Source: Gentiana macrophylla (taxonomy: Eukaryota; Streptophyta; Magnoliopsida; Gentianales; Gentianaceae). Taken from it: 64,000 nt of DNA. The stretch spans positions 116,245,845-116,309,844 of the forward strand of contig CM047805.1 of NCBI GenBank assembly GCA_026214975.1, given 5' to 3'. The notes under the pieces were generated by a model. It saw only the letters and a program-made list of their open reading frames with translations. It made no database searches and was not told the DNA's origin. The stretch's first letter is position 1, and the number at the start of each line of letters is the position of its first letter. Shown piece by piece: positions 12,558 to 22,715 of this stretch. The position numbers and the translations under genes are program-made.

Positions 12558-13062
12558 TTATGTAGTGGCTACATAAAAAGGATTTTAAAAATCGAAAATT
12601 CGGAAAATCATGAAAATTTAGACACCCTAACTAGACGGTATTTGGAACCGATAAGTTGGTGATTACTTTTTATGATTTATTGTTTTCGGATTAGAAAAGT
12701 TCTAAGATCCTAAATTTTTATCATGACAAGATTAGGACTATAAAAATTCTTTGGTGAGTTTTTATTGTGTAGTGTCTTCACAAGAGATTTTCTAAATAAT
12801 CGATAAATTGGAAAGTCATGAACATAGTGTCACTAGTTAGGCGGTATTTGGAACCGATAAACTAGTGGGAGCTTTAAATTTCGTGATTTATTGTTTTCAA
12901 ATTATTGAGAAATTCATAAGTCCTAATGTATTAGGATTATAAAATTCTTGGTGAATTTTAATTGTGTAGTGTCTACACAAGGAATTTTTATAAATCCATA
13001 AAATTGGAAAGTCATGAATAAGTGACACTAGTTAAACGGTATTTGGAACCGATGAACTAGTG
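12558..13062 (+). repeat. Three tandem units, each with two hairpins
   Basis: Units of about 200 bp each carry a short hairpin and then a longer one. Short hairpins: TTATGTAG-TGG-CTACATAA (12558-12576), TTGTGTAG-TGT-CTTCACAA (12765-12783, one mismatch), TTGTGTAG-TGT-CTACACAA (12962-12980). Longer ones: 12625-12661, 12831-12867 and 13026-13062. The longer hairpin has an outer 8-bp stem (CACTAGTT with AACTAGTG) and an inner CGGT/ACCG stem around ATTTGGA. The first copy changes both arms and largely keeps pairing. The homologous set is at 30347-30644. Confidence 0.7.
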
Positions 13063-14461
13063 GGAGGAATAACTTAAATATTCATGATTTATTGTTTTTC
13101 GGATTGTAAAGAAATTCTGAAAATACTAATGAGACTACCTAATTTTCAAAATAACGAGTGGGAGTGGGGAAGGTGACAACCGACCCCTCGGCCTCTACTG
13201 TTGACACAAGCACCGTGACAGAATGGTGACACCTCGTGCCGCTTTGATTTCGGCCCCCTTCGGATGACCTTCGCCGCTATCAAAATTCAAGGCTTGGTTT
13301 CCAAAAGGATAGGATTTTGAGTACTCGTCGGGTCACTGACCTACCCTTCAGCGGCATACTCGGGGTCTACTTAAAAATCTGAAACAATAGGTCACACTCT
13401 GAAGGGTATTTTTGGAAATATCTTGGCTGAAAAAGGAAGGTAATCAACAATTAAATCGGGATGTCTGATTCTCAGTTAATTGTTGAGAGAGATTGTCTCA
13501 ATTTAATCGTTGCCTCTTTGACCTACCCGTCGGCGGCACTGAGGTGTGAGATTAAATCCTTGGAATTGTTGGATAAACTGCATGCATGGTATCACGTTTA
13601 TAATTCCTAAAATTTATTATTTGTTGTGGTGTATGATTTGATTTATATTTCTGTCATAATTTATTTTACAACTACATATCATATCAAGGTAACTAGACTG
13701 CTTAAGTAAATAAAATTGACTGATGATGACTTCGTAAAAGTGGAAAAGTAACAAGAACGTTGAACTCAATAATCGAGAATGCAAATTAATTTTTTGGAAG
13801 AGGATGTTCTTCTTGAGCCTACAAACTTGAGTGACATTGATAAGTATGTTACTGCTGTCACTCGTGTTGAACGAGAGACAAATTAAAAATTAGTTCAAAG
13901 ATGACGAGAATGATTTGGTATCAATCTAACTAGACATACCACAGTTCACGAGTAGTGCCTACTCAAATGAACTGCTAGTTCACGGCCATTTCCATTAAAG
14001 AAAGCCAAGAATGGGAAGGCGAATGTCTACAAGTGTAAGTCATCTAAACTAAATAAGTTAAAAACTAAACTGAAATGTTAATAAAGTAAAGTAAAGGATA
14101 AGGAAAGTGATTTTGGATCACTAACCTATGAATCCTTTGAGACTTTCTTAACCGGGCATTTTGACCCGGAAGCTAAGTTCTTTTGAAAGAACAAGGTAGC
14201 TGGGCATTCATGATGAAGAAAAGACAACGGGCAGTTATTTCAGCTAAGATAGCGGGAGTGATATAAGGAAAGAAATTTCGGATTTTAATCCTTGAATATC
14301 GCAGAAATTTAATTTCTGTTTTCAGATTAGTTGGGACGAATGGATTCACTTTCAAATCGATAATATAGTTGCCTCAAAGAAAGTGAATATGACATTCGTA
14401 TACAATTCTGAGACTCGGGCTTTTGTCTGATAAAGTCAGAACCACTAAGCAATGCTGAAAA

Positions 14462-14735
14462 GGTACACGCAGGGGCGGCGCCACCTTGGAAGAAAAGGGT
14501 CACTTGACCCTCAAAAGCAAAAAAAAATAAAAATTTCTATATATATTATACATAATTTAAAATTTTTATGTACTAATATCTACCTATTGACCCGCTAAAT
14601 TTTATAAATGTTTTCCCTTGACCCATGGTTATACATATATTGTTTATGTAATGTATTAAAATTTTGTAATACGGTGTGCCGTTCTCGATCCCTGACCCGT
14701 GTCACACAATTCCTGCAGCCGCCCCTGGGTACATG
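14462..14735. mobile_element. hAT-type MITE with 8-bp target duplication
   Basis: A 258-bp insert (14470-14727) begins CAGGGGCGGCGCCA and ends TGCAGCCGCCCCTG, giving imperfect terminal inverted repeats with a shared CAGGGGCGGC core. It is flanked by GGTACACG (14462-14469) and GGTACATG (14728-14735), an 8-bp duplication with one mismatch. An 8-bp duplication and CAGGG termini are typical of hAT elements. It has no coding capacity. The related element at 31215-31260 lacks the insert at the matching site, which gives a paralogous empty site. Confidence 0.8.
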
Positions 14736-14818
14736 TAACACATCATAAGCTATTAAGACAAATGGTTTCCGTATTAAGATAAACAATTCTTGAGCATCTA
14801 TTAATTAGTGCATATGTG

Positions 14819-16845
14819 ACGTGGCCTTTTCTAGTGCTAATACCAGTCCTTAACCGACAGTGTATCGGGTCAAACTGTAGTGCTAGTATGGTGAGTCAGA
14901 GTGTCGAATCCTCAGGGAAACTTGGTAATTCTTCTAAGTGTGGTTAAACACCAAAGAGCTGTTATTAACTCGATCTAAATCGCAATTTTATAACACAGAT
15001 CACTACTATTCTACTTAACATAAAATAAATGCGTAATTTAAAAGTTATTCTAATATAATATATATAGATATATAAATATATATAGATGTACATAAATTGC
15101 AAAATATATATATAGATATAAATATATTGTTACCAATATATAATTTAGACAGATAAGTTTATAGAACTAGCCAAAGTTTATATAATTGATTTATACGATC
15201 TTTTCAGTGAATGGAATGCGCTCGATCTTTCCTTTTATATTAGGTCCAATTGATTAAATGAAAGCGGTGCACTCACGAGGTTAACAATTCCTCCTCACAC
15301 ACAGCGTATGAAATTGTCATATGTCATTGTCATCGATTCAATCTCCACAAGCGCCCCATGCTAATCTCGGTTAGTGCGAGCAGTGCAGTACAAATCTACC
15401 CCGGATAAAAGAGGTTATTCCATTTGTCGGATGGCGATGTTATTCAAAAGGCTCGGTTGTCGGCGGATCGATTTAACTTTCGGTGTTAGTTTCAATTAAA
15501 CTCTGTTGATTTTAACATTATTATGATCTCGAGCACAATTTTAATAAGATCTATCTTTCCCAAGACAAATCGCCCCGGGTAGGAAATAGGATTCGTAGTC
15601 ACGCTTTTTAGACGGCCAATTTTACCCTCCGGTTTTTCTATCTTTTATCTCATATCCTAACTTCTGCGGTGGGTTCATCGTTAGGTTATATGGTGCGATT
15701 CATCTTGGTTAATTACGTCAATCCGAATATTATCAATACGTTACTAAATAGAAAAAGATTCAATTAACTCAATTTTAGTCAATTTTACTTAGACGACATT
15801 CCTTTTACGAAAGATCGAAATAAAGCGATTACATAACTTTGGCTAGTTATTAGATTTAGCCTACTAACATTATAAAAAGATAAAAACAAACATAACAAAC
15901 ATAAATACTTTAGAAATTTTACCCGATTACAACTGTTGAATCAGAAGCTGTATTCTTCCGGATGTTACAACGACTTCAACAACATTGATCTTCTGATAAT
16001 TTCTCGAGCATTATAACGATACTACTTTATTTATGGCATAAGGCCTATATACATACATACTACTACTAAGAAGAAGAGGTTAAGAAAATATATTGGTACC
16101 CCCTCATGTGTCTGCAAAGCTGCTCTTCTTATAGGCAAGATTTTCAGGGCCGGATCGATCCGAGAAAGGGCCGGATTGATCCGGGAATAAAAAATATTAT
16201 CCCTCAGATTATTCTCTGCAGGACCACATGCTGGATAATGATTATGTTTCCTCGGATCGATCCGAGGTTAATCGGATTGATCCGGGTAGCTTTTTATTCC
16301 ATAACTTGATCGAAACTTGATAAAATCATAACTTGAGCTCTGGATCTCCAAATGACATAATTCAAGAAGCATTGGAAAGCTCTTGAAAAGATCTATAACT
16401 TCCATGAAGGACTCTTCTTCAGAAAATGCCTTTTTGATGGGCCATTTGTTCGTCGAAAATATAATTCGATAATGGTGTCACGAACCATTGATCCACTTGA
16501 ACTTTAAATCTCGTGGCACTTCCTTAATTCCTTCAAAAGATACGATTTTACTTCAAAAAGTGTCGTCACTCGGGGTCTTGGTTTACCTAAGATCTGTAAA
16601 TAAAATACCAAAAATACCCACGTAAATCTGACACGACACTCCGGTTATTAACCCGGTACAAAATTTATAACTTTTTATCACTTTTACTAGATTTTTATAG
16701 TATTTAGATTTATTCATAACTATTAATATTTTATAAGATTATCGTTATAATTTCTTATATTTTATATAAAAAGAGTCGATAACGTATATAAAACATCGTA
16801 ATTTTTATCATATAAATGTTATACATCAACTACTCCCCACTTAGC
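14819..16845 (-). repeat. Probable LTR or terminal non-coding region of Athila-like element, minus strand
   Basis: No coding frame is visible. On the minus strand the order is: a polypurine-like AGCTAAGTGGGGAGTAG (16844-16860), an AT-rich zone (16650-16845), two palindrome pairs (16151-16284), then a TATA-like CTATAAGAAG (16126-16135). After that comes 1.3 kb of unique sequence. That order (PPT, U3, promoter, R/U5) fits an LTR of about 2 kb, and the lead-in GAGGACGATCAAAGAGCTAA before the PPT resembles the 3' end of plant Athila elements. No second LTR copy was found, so the boundaries are estimates. Confidence 0.4.
16126..16284 (-). promoter_or_regulatory. Promoter-like zone with two palindrome pairs
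   Basis: CGGATCGATCCG at 16151-16162 is followed 21 bp on by the near-copy CGGATTGATCCG at 16172-16183. A second pair lies at 16253-16264 and 16273-16284 (20-bp offset). On the minus strand these lie 16 bp or more upstream of CTATAAGAAG (16126-16135). The same architecture recurs at 19551-19724 and 21935-21967. Confidence 0.45.
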
Positions 16846-16850
16846 TCTTT

Positions 16851-17267
16851 GATCGTCCTCGAGCAAAATAAGCGGTAATATATATAAAAATGATATACGT
16901 GGTAGATTAAATTTCAAATTAGTAAAATATCATTTCAATATTATAAACATATTAATTATATCTTTCTTAGAAATTAACAAGATAAAAAGTGTAGATAACT
17001 TTGATAAATTATTTATCAACTATTATTCAAATGAAATTTCACATAATCTACTCAGTAAATATAATTAAAATTCTAGAATTATTCTCCTATCTCAACTTAT
17101 ATGAAATATTTGGAATCAAAAGACTAAGTCAGTAGTTGACAAAATGGCTTATACTTTTTAGGCTCAGGGTGTTGGTTAATCGGAAGGATAGAAAAGAAAA
17201 ATCAAAAGAGAAAAAAGCAAGTAAATGCGTACTTACACCTTCATAATTTTGATCAAAAATACCTCGA

Positions 17268-17349
<82 letters not shown>

Positions 17350-18375
17350 TTTTTTAAGAACTAAAAGCGTGCGTGTGTGTAGAAAATCAAACTTACAAGC
17401 ATTGCTTCATCAAGATTAATCGGAGTAATACTCTTTCGATCGAAAATTACAAGTCCGGTTTCCTTAAACTTGTAATCATTCTTGAGATCTTATGATTCGA
17501 CTTTTTATCGGGAGCTTTTAAACCTCGTAGTGATATAGGACATTTAGAGATAATACCTACTGCACTCAAATCATTTGGTAGCTACTACCGATATTTGTAA
17601 TTTTTAGTTGTCGATCAAAGATAAGGAAGATCACGGTATTTGATTAATTGTGTAAATATGGTGCTTCGTTCTTAATCCTTTTATAGAATATTAACATATC
17701 CGAACTTATTACCAAAATCGACTATCTTGTAAAGCGTCATGAGGTAAGATCGAATATACTAATACTTATCTAATTTTTTAATCAACATACACCATTCTTA
17801 GCTTCGTGTCATCATCTCCTTTCATAAATGCGTACAAACTCGTAGGATTTTTAGGAAATGTAGACCAAAATAAGCTAAGGGTGGGTTATAATCAAAAATG
17901 GCTATTTCGAGTGAGGTCTTGATCACTCTAATCAAAAGTGAGTAGGGACAAAAATTAGAATTTTATGTAAGCTATTTGGCTATTATTTATATTTTTGTGG
18001 TGCCAAAAAAATCTCATCATTCTAATCCGATTCCATATTCATATTTTGTTTTGAAAAGAAAATTATTCTAAAATTTCATTATAGATATAAGTATATAAGC
18101 TAAATTTCATATGAAAATTACTTGATAATATTTATGTGTAGTTACATATACTTAAAATCTTATAAAAATCTAAAATTGACATATATAATATAATTATAAT
18201 ATATCTAATTTACTTTACTTAATTAAAATCTATTCTTACCAATTTATATTATTTTTATTCATATTAATTATATATTACCTAGTTATTTTGAATCAAGAAA
18301 AATTAAACTAAGTATTAAGCAATTAAGTATAAATTTATATAAGAAAATTTTAATTTTTATTTACTAATTTACCTC
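16851..18375. other. AT-rich non-coding stretch, second PPT-like site
   Basis: I see no gene here. The stretch holds the TA microsatellite at 17275-17344 and very AT-rich sequence at 18030-18370. At 18376-18395 the minus strand reads TTTCGTAAGTGGGGAGTAGA, a second polypurine-like site similar to the one at 16844-16860. This suggests two stacked element ends of the same family. Confidence 0.4.
17275..17344. repeat. (TA)35 microsatellite
   Basis: Seventy bases of uninterrupted TA dinucleotide, followed by a T-rich run. It can be fully self-paired. The open frame of alternating Ile-Tyr across it is an artefact of the repeat. Confidence 0.95.
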
Positions 18376-18639
18376 TACTCCCCACTTACGAAATGACATC
18401 GTCCCGATGTTCAGTGAGTAATAAAAAGTAGTTCGAAAATAAAATTAAAATTTTATACGATTTTGATTTTTGTCAACATATACTATTTTGATTAAAGAAA
18501 ATGACATATATATAAAACATTAAGGAAACTATTACCAACTTTAAAGAAAACTAATTAAAAGCGATTAAGCGATTAACTTAATCGAGTACTAACTTAACAA
18601 CAACAACTTCTAAGCGATTTCCAACAACTTATCAAACCG

Positions 18640-19468
18640 TAGATGAACATCCGGGATTATCTACACGGAAGTAATCAGCGAGAATCACGAGATGGAAAAA
18701 TCTCGTCGAAGTAAACTCAGGCACTTGATTGATTGGACACAAAGTTGAGAGATAACCAGGCAAGCGGTAGTGGTCTTCCTCTATTACGCCTCTCTCTTGC
18801 AAAATTAATTCTTTGTTTTAAACATCAAAATCCCCAATCAATGTATGCTCCCACGATCGGTGCATACAACGGCAGCGATCTCATCATCCGTAACCCAAAA
18901 AAATCTACAGTTGGATAGATCCGGGAATTAATGAAGCGTTTCACGCCTTTAAATGAGGGATAAAGCGAGTTGAAGAATCATAGTTATGATCAAACAGTGG
19001 AAACACATACTGAAAGGCTTCTGCAGTACGATTTACAACATTATAAGCACTTCCGAGTTCCCAAAGAAACTCGAAGTGTGGGTTTTGTTCAAAAGTACAT
19101 GGTGGGATTTGAAAGATTTGATTTATGATGACTGGCGAAAATGAAATAACGATGCCCCTAACTGTAATAAGCTGAGACGAGGCTCACGGCGTTATCTCAT
19201 TAGAGAGCGATAAAATCTCGACAATTGAAATGTTTATTCTACCTCTGGGAGTCCTAATCAGCTTTTTCCATCCGCAACCTCGGATTAGATTTCGTCCCCA
19301 CTGATCAATTTTTTCTGTATTTAAGCCTTTCTCCATCAGAATAGGAGAATGGACAAAATTTAGACGTCTCGGAACTTCATTATGAAAACACGAGGCATGG
19401 CTTTCGGGAACCACACCATCAGGCGTATGTGGTTCGTAACTATTAACCGAGGAGAGGCGGTTAGACAT
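18640..19468 (-). pseudogene. Retrotransposon ORF resembling the 'putative plant transposon protein' family (copy B)
   Basis: On the minus strand an ORF opens at ATG 19468 with MSNRLSSVNS. It reads into a stretch typical of plant retroelement ORF1 proteins: F-x-N-E-x-x-x-R-L-N-F-V-H near residues 30-42, then PILMEKGLNTEKIDQWGRNL, RGCGWKKLI and a serine/isoleucine stretch. After stops near 19184 a shifted frame continues with TVRGIVISFSPVIINQIFQI, the family's 'R-G-x-x-I-x-F-S...I-N' strand. Further pieces run to about 18640. At least three frame breaks exist. A TATA-like box lies about 85 bp upstream and palindrome pairs 150-255 bp upstream. The family match is from memory of conserved motifs. 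The function of these proteins is unknown and gag-like roles are assumed. Confidence 0.5.
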
Positions 19469-19550
19469 TTTTTGTTTGAGATCTGAAAGTAAACTAAGGC
19501 AGGATAGAAGTAAAGAAGGAATGAGCAAAGTTGAAAGTTTGCGGCTCTTT

Positions 19551-19724
19551 CCTTTTATAGAAATGTATCTATCAAGTAAAAGTAGGAAAGATCTCCCTTT
19601 TGGCGTTTTGTACTTCCCGGATCGATCCGGAAAAGGGCCGGATCGATCCGGCCTCTCAACTAGCAATCGTGTCAGGTCGGTACACTCAGGCCGGATCGAT
19701 CCGGGTTTAGGTCGGATCGATCCG
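19551..19724 (-). promoter_or_regulatory. Promoter of copy B: TATA box and two palindrome pairs
   Basis: On the minus strand CTATAAAAGG (19551-19560) lies about 85 bp before the ATG at 19468. Upstream of it four perfect CGGATCGATCCG palindromes form two pairs: 19618-19629 with 19639-19650, and 19692-19703 with 19713-19724. Both pairs have 21-bp offsets. Confidence 0.55.
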
Positions 19725-20021
19725 GAACATCACTATTCACGGACAGAGTTGTTCTGGCTTGTAAAGTGCCCAAATTTTTTTCTCTATGTGATATGTTTTC
19801 TCCTAACCGGTTCATTATATCATCAAAATAACGATAACTTTCACTTCACGGTGTGTACTAACATAAAATCAAGCGAAAGTAAAATAAAATAACATATAAT
19901 CAAATAAAATCCTATTAAAATAAAACCAAAATAACCTAAAATTATGCGAAAATGAAGTAACATAAAATAAATGCGAAAAAATAAATTGTTTTCAATGTCA
20001 ATAATCATAAAATGGTTTAAA

Positions 20022-21525
20022 TCAATCCTCCTCATCACTCATCTCGGCGTGGCTCGAACTAGGCATGGCTCGAAAGGCGGCCGGATCATAAGTCGATTCT
20101 TGAAATGGATCTTGAAAATGTGTCGACATCCGAACCGAAATTTATCTAATCCCATCGAGCTCATCTCTCTCGTGACATCGAGAAAAAGTGCTTCCCCATC
20201 CCGTCGTGGTATGGCCAAATGATCCAAATCTGTCCAATCGGATGTCATGTTTGCCGTAGTACTGTCGAAAAATCCCTGTACCACTAGTTTGAAATCCAAA
20301 AGAATGTGGCATTTGTTGGAAGTGCGAGCGAGGTGGCATTGGTGGAATAAAGTCGGGCAAGGTATATGGTGGGATTGGCAATGCGGAATATCCATCTCGG
20401 CATAGGTAGGGTTTTGCGGTATATTCATTTGATATATACCTCGCATGCCTTGGCGTAAATCTTGGACCACTGCATATTCCTTTGCATAAAAGCAGCCATA
20501 TTGGCATTGTACGATGAACATCATAGGCCAAGGATTGAAACATGTCGTATGTGATGGTGTTTGGAAGTGGAGTTTGAGTTTATTTGGATGAAGAAGGGAC
20601 AATAGTGGATGGAGTAAGGTGAGGTCGTTGTGACGGTTAGGGTTCATAAAATCTATTCTTCTGCCGGCCTAAGTGGTAAACTAGGGACTATAAGTGTGTC
20701 ATCCACCATCATCAAATTATCATTTGGGAGCTCGGGGACACTATCTGGCGACACAAGGAAGAAATAAAACATGGAAAAGGCATGTGACTACTGGTTTGGC
20801 GATCGAGACAAATTCCTTGGCCTTACATACATTACCACCGCCTACATCCACGGGTATATCATTGACCATAGCCCAAGCAATGCAGATCCTCCTTACCAAA
20901 AGATGTCAAATGACGAGAAGGGTAAAAAGTCGAGGCGATAAAGCGTTTAATAGCTCTCATATCCCGTATACATTTTCCATAGGAAAACCTATTTTCATGC
21001 CAGGCAGCGGTGGGATCTAACTCATTCAGGCTAGTGAAACAATATAGTCAAAGTCTGCGAGGCTCATCTAAATTCCATCTGAGTATAATAATCCTCATTT
21101 TACGGTATATCGGGGATACCATAAATAGCATTTATAACCTGAGGATTAAGCGGCCTTTGTCCTAGTTCTTAGGTTGTGTGGTTAACTCACCATTTTTAGT
21201 AGCATTGTGAGTTGCTACCAAAGAATAAAATTCGGCTACTAAGGTTGTGTTAATTTCTCCCGACCTTAAAGCGGCTAAGTCCAACCAACATCGCCTTTGA
21301 AAATCTCTTTTACCTCCTTCCCAAATCCTTGAAATCCAAACCCTCTCTATTGCAACTAAACCTTTGTCCAAATTTATTTTTTAAGGCTTTTCTAGGCTGC
21401 TATGACAGCAGTTCTTTCAAAACTAATGACCAATTCTTCTTACATTAAAGGCCTAGTCTCTATAAGCTGGAATTTGGGTAGGGATATGCGACTTACGTTT
21501 TCACGGCTTTTGATGATTCGGCCAT
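20022..21525 (-). pseudogene. Retrotransposon ORF resembling the 'putative plant transposon protein' family (copy A)
   Basis: The minus-strand start at 21525 gives MAESSKAVKT. After frame breaks a clear segment, CWLDLAALRSGEINTTLVAE followed by FYSLVATHNA (about 21220-21300), matches the family's 'V-x-E-F-Y-x-N-L' helix. From 21020 to 20690 shifted frames give an L-D-P-T-A motif, then RDMRAIKRF and a V-N-D-I-P-V-D-V-G-G pattern, which corresponds to the family's conserved 'I-x-V/I-D-V-G' end. The C-terminal part is proline- and methionine-rich (about 20340-20140) and ends SSSHAEMSDEED before a stop near 20022. The upstream leader is long (about 400 bp) and its palindrome pair is at 21935-21967. 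Copy B starts only about 550 bp downstream on the same strand. Many frame shifts make it a pseudogene or a badly called gene. Confidence 0.5.
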
Positions 21526-22715
21526 TCTATGATAGTGACACAATAATAAAACAACACAAATCAAACAAAACAACACAAAACAACACAAATGAGTAACAAA
21601 ATAGTTGAAATTAAATTGCATAAAAGCGAAATTAACAAAATAAATGACTACAATGTTACCTTATAATGCTTAAAAGGTTGAAAAGTTGGCGGAAAAGTTG
21701 AATATCACGGAGTGAAAGTTGAAGCTTTTCTTTGAAAATTTCTTCAATTTAAACAAGAATTTGAAGAGAAGAGAGGAAAATGAGAAGAGTATAAGTTGGG
21801 GTAGTTTAATAGTAATGTTATGTGATAATTTGAAGAAAAAATTTGAATGGGGGAGGCGGGAGGGGAATTTGTTTGAAGAAAAATGGAAAGAGGAAGAAGA
21901 AGGAAGATCCGTTCTTTTTTTAGGGTTTTAGCTTCGGATCGATCCGGGGTTAGGTCGGATCGATCCGACCAAATTTTTTTCTCTTTTTTTTTTTTTTTAC
22001 TTACTTAATAAAATTTTATAAAACTTTAATAATACTTCTACTAATTTTAAATAAAACCTTTTATAAAAATTTATAAAACTTTTAAGTAATTTCATAAAGA
22101 TCCTATTTATAAAATTTTCAAAAGTTATATAAAAATTTTATAAATATTATAAAACTCATAAAGGGTCCTAATTCCATTATTTCTAAATCTTCCAGGGGTT
22201 CTAACATAACGTTCTATCAACCTAATCTTAAGAAATGAGGCGTTGAATTTTCCTTTGATCTCCATGGGATTTTAGGATAACTACCTAATCGTTCACATCT
22301 TAACAACATTCAAACACTCATCACTGGGATTTTGTTGTGCTTTCCTACATTTCCCATCATGCTCACTTTTTCCACTGATTCTGCATCTCCTTAAAAACTT
22401 TGTCCTTCTCTCTTTATCGAACTTCTCGATTTTCCATTACATACGCCGTTAAATCGATCTCTCTCAACAATTGCTTGTTTTCTCAAAAGCTGAAAGCTTC
22501 TATTTTAAGCGACATCTTTATCAGGCCTAATTTCAAAAGCAAAATAAAAACTCCTATTCTATCTAAAAGACATCCGGTTCTTTTACGTCTATCCGGTAAA
22601 AAGCGAGACTAGTTTAAACATAAATAAAAACACGAGAAAAGTAGAGTAAAGATAGATAGCTTTGGTATTGGTGAATTCAGTTTCTCTGCTTTTCAGTTTC
22701 TTGATTTCTCTGCTT
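21526..22715 (-). other. Leader, promoter-like zone and AT-rich U3-like region, minus strand
   Basis: This is non-coding. On the minus strand it starts right after the integrase stop (about 22716), runs through an AT-rich zone (21980-22180) like the one before the palindromes at 16 kb, and reaches the palindrome pair. It ends with a T/C-rich leader (21560-21900) before the ATG of copy A. I found no LTR ends or primer-binding site inside it. Confidence 0.4.
21935..21967 (-). promoter_or_regulatory. Palindrome pair upstream of copy A
   Basis: Two perfect CGGATCGATCCG copies at 21935-21946 and 21956-21967 have starts 21 bp apart. On the minus strand an A-rich CTAAAACCCTAAAAAAAG follows within about 20 bp. 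This could serve as a weak TATA region. The ORF starts about 410 bp downstream. Confidence 0.5.

Larger units (their letters stand above)
11823..14818 (+). mobile_element. Internal region of the divergent large copia-like element; no pol seen
   Basis: This stretch is homologous in blocks to 28000-31330 of the full-length element at 26154-35406. The blocks include the tandem hairpin repeats (12558-13062 versus 30347-30644), the GC-richer block at 13150-13560 versus 29530-29940, and the tail ending near TTAGTGCATA (14806 here, 31314 there). I find no gag, protease, integrase or RT motif in any frame. A hAT-type MITE (14470-14727) interrupts it. Homology stops at about 14818, where Athila-like sequence starts, so the 3' half and the second LTR are missing or displaced. 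Confidence 0.55.

Noticed and set aside
16106..16309. Repeated R-I-D-P peptide in plus-strand frames over the palindromes, also near 19620-19720
   Set aside because: The 21-bp spacing equals seven codons, so the peptide repeat follows from the DNA repeat. One pair breaks frame (20 bp), and the real ORFs are on the opposite strand.
17225..17419. Open frame of alternating Ile-Tyr
   Set aside because: It is generated by the (TA)35 microsatellite and has no homology or start context.
19971..20222. Plus-strand frame of 83 codons, and others at 20694-21020
   Set aside because: They are antisense shadows of the minus-strand transposon-protein-like ORF (copy A), whose motifs are readable on the other strand.
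22400..22612. 70-codon plus-strand frame
   Set aside because: It lies antisense in the region just after the integrase stop and matches nothing.
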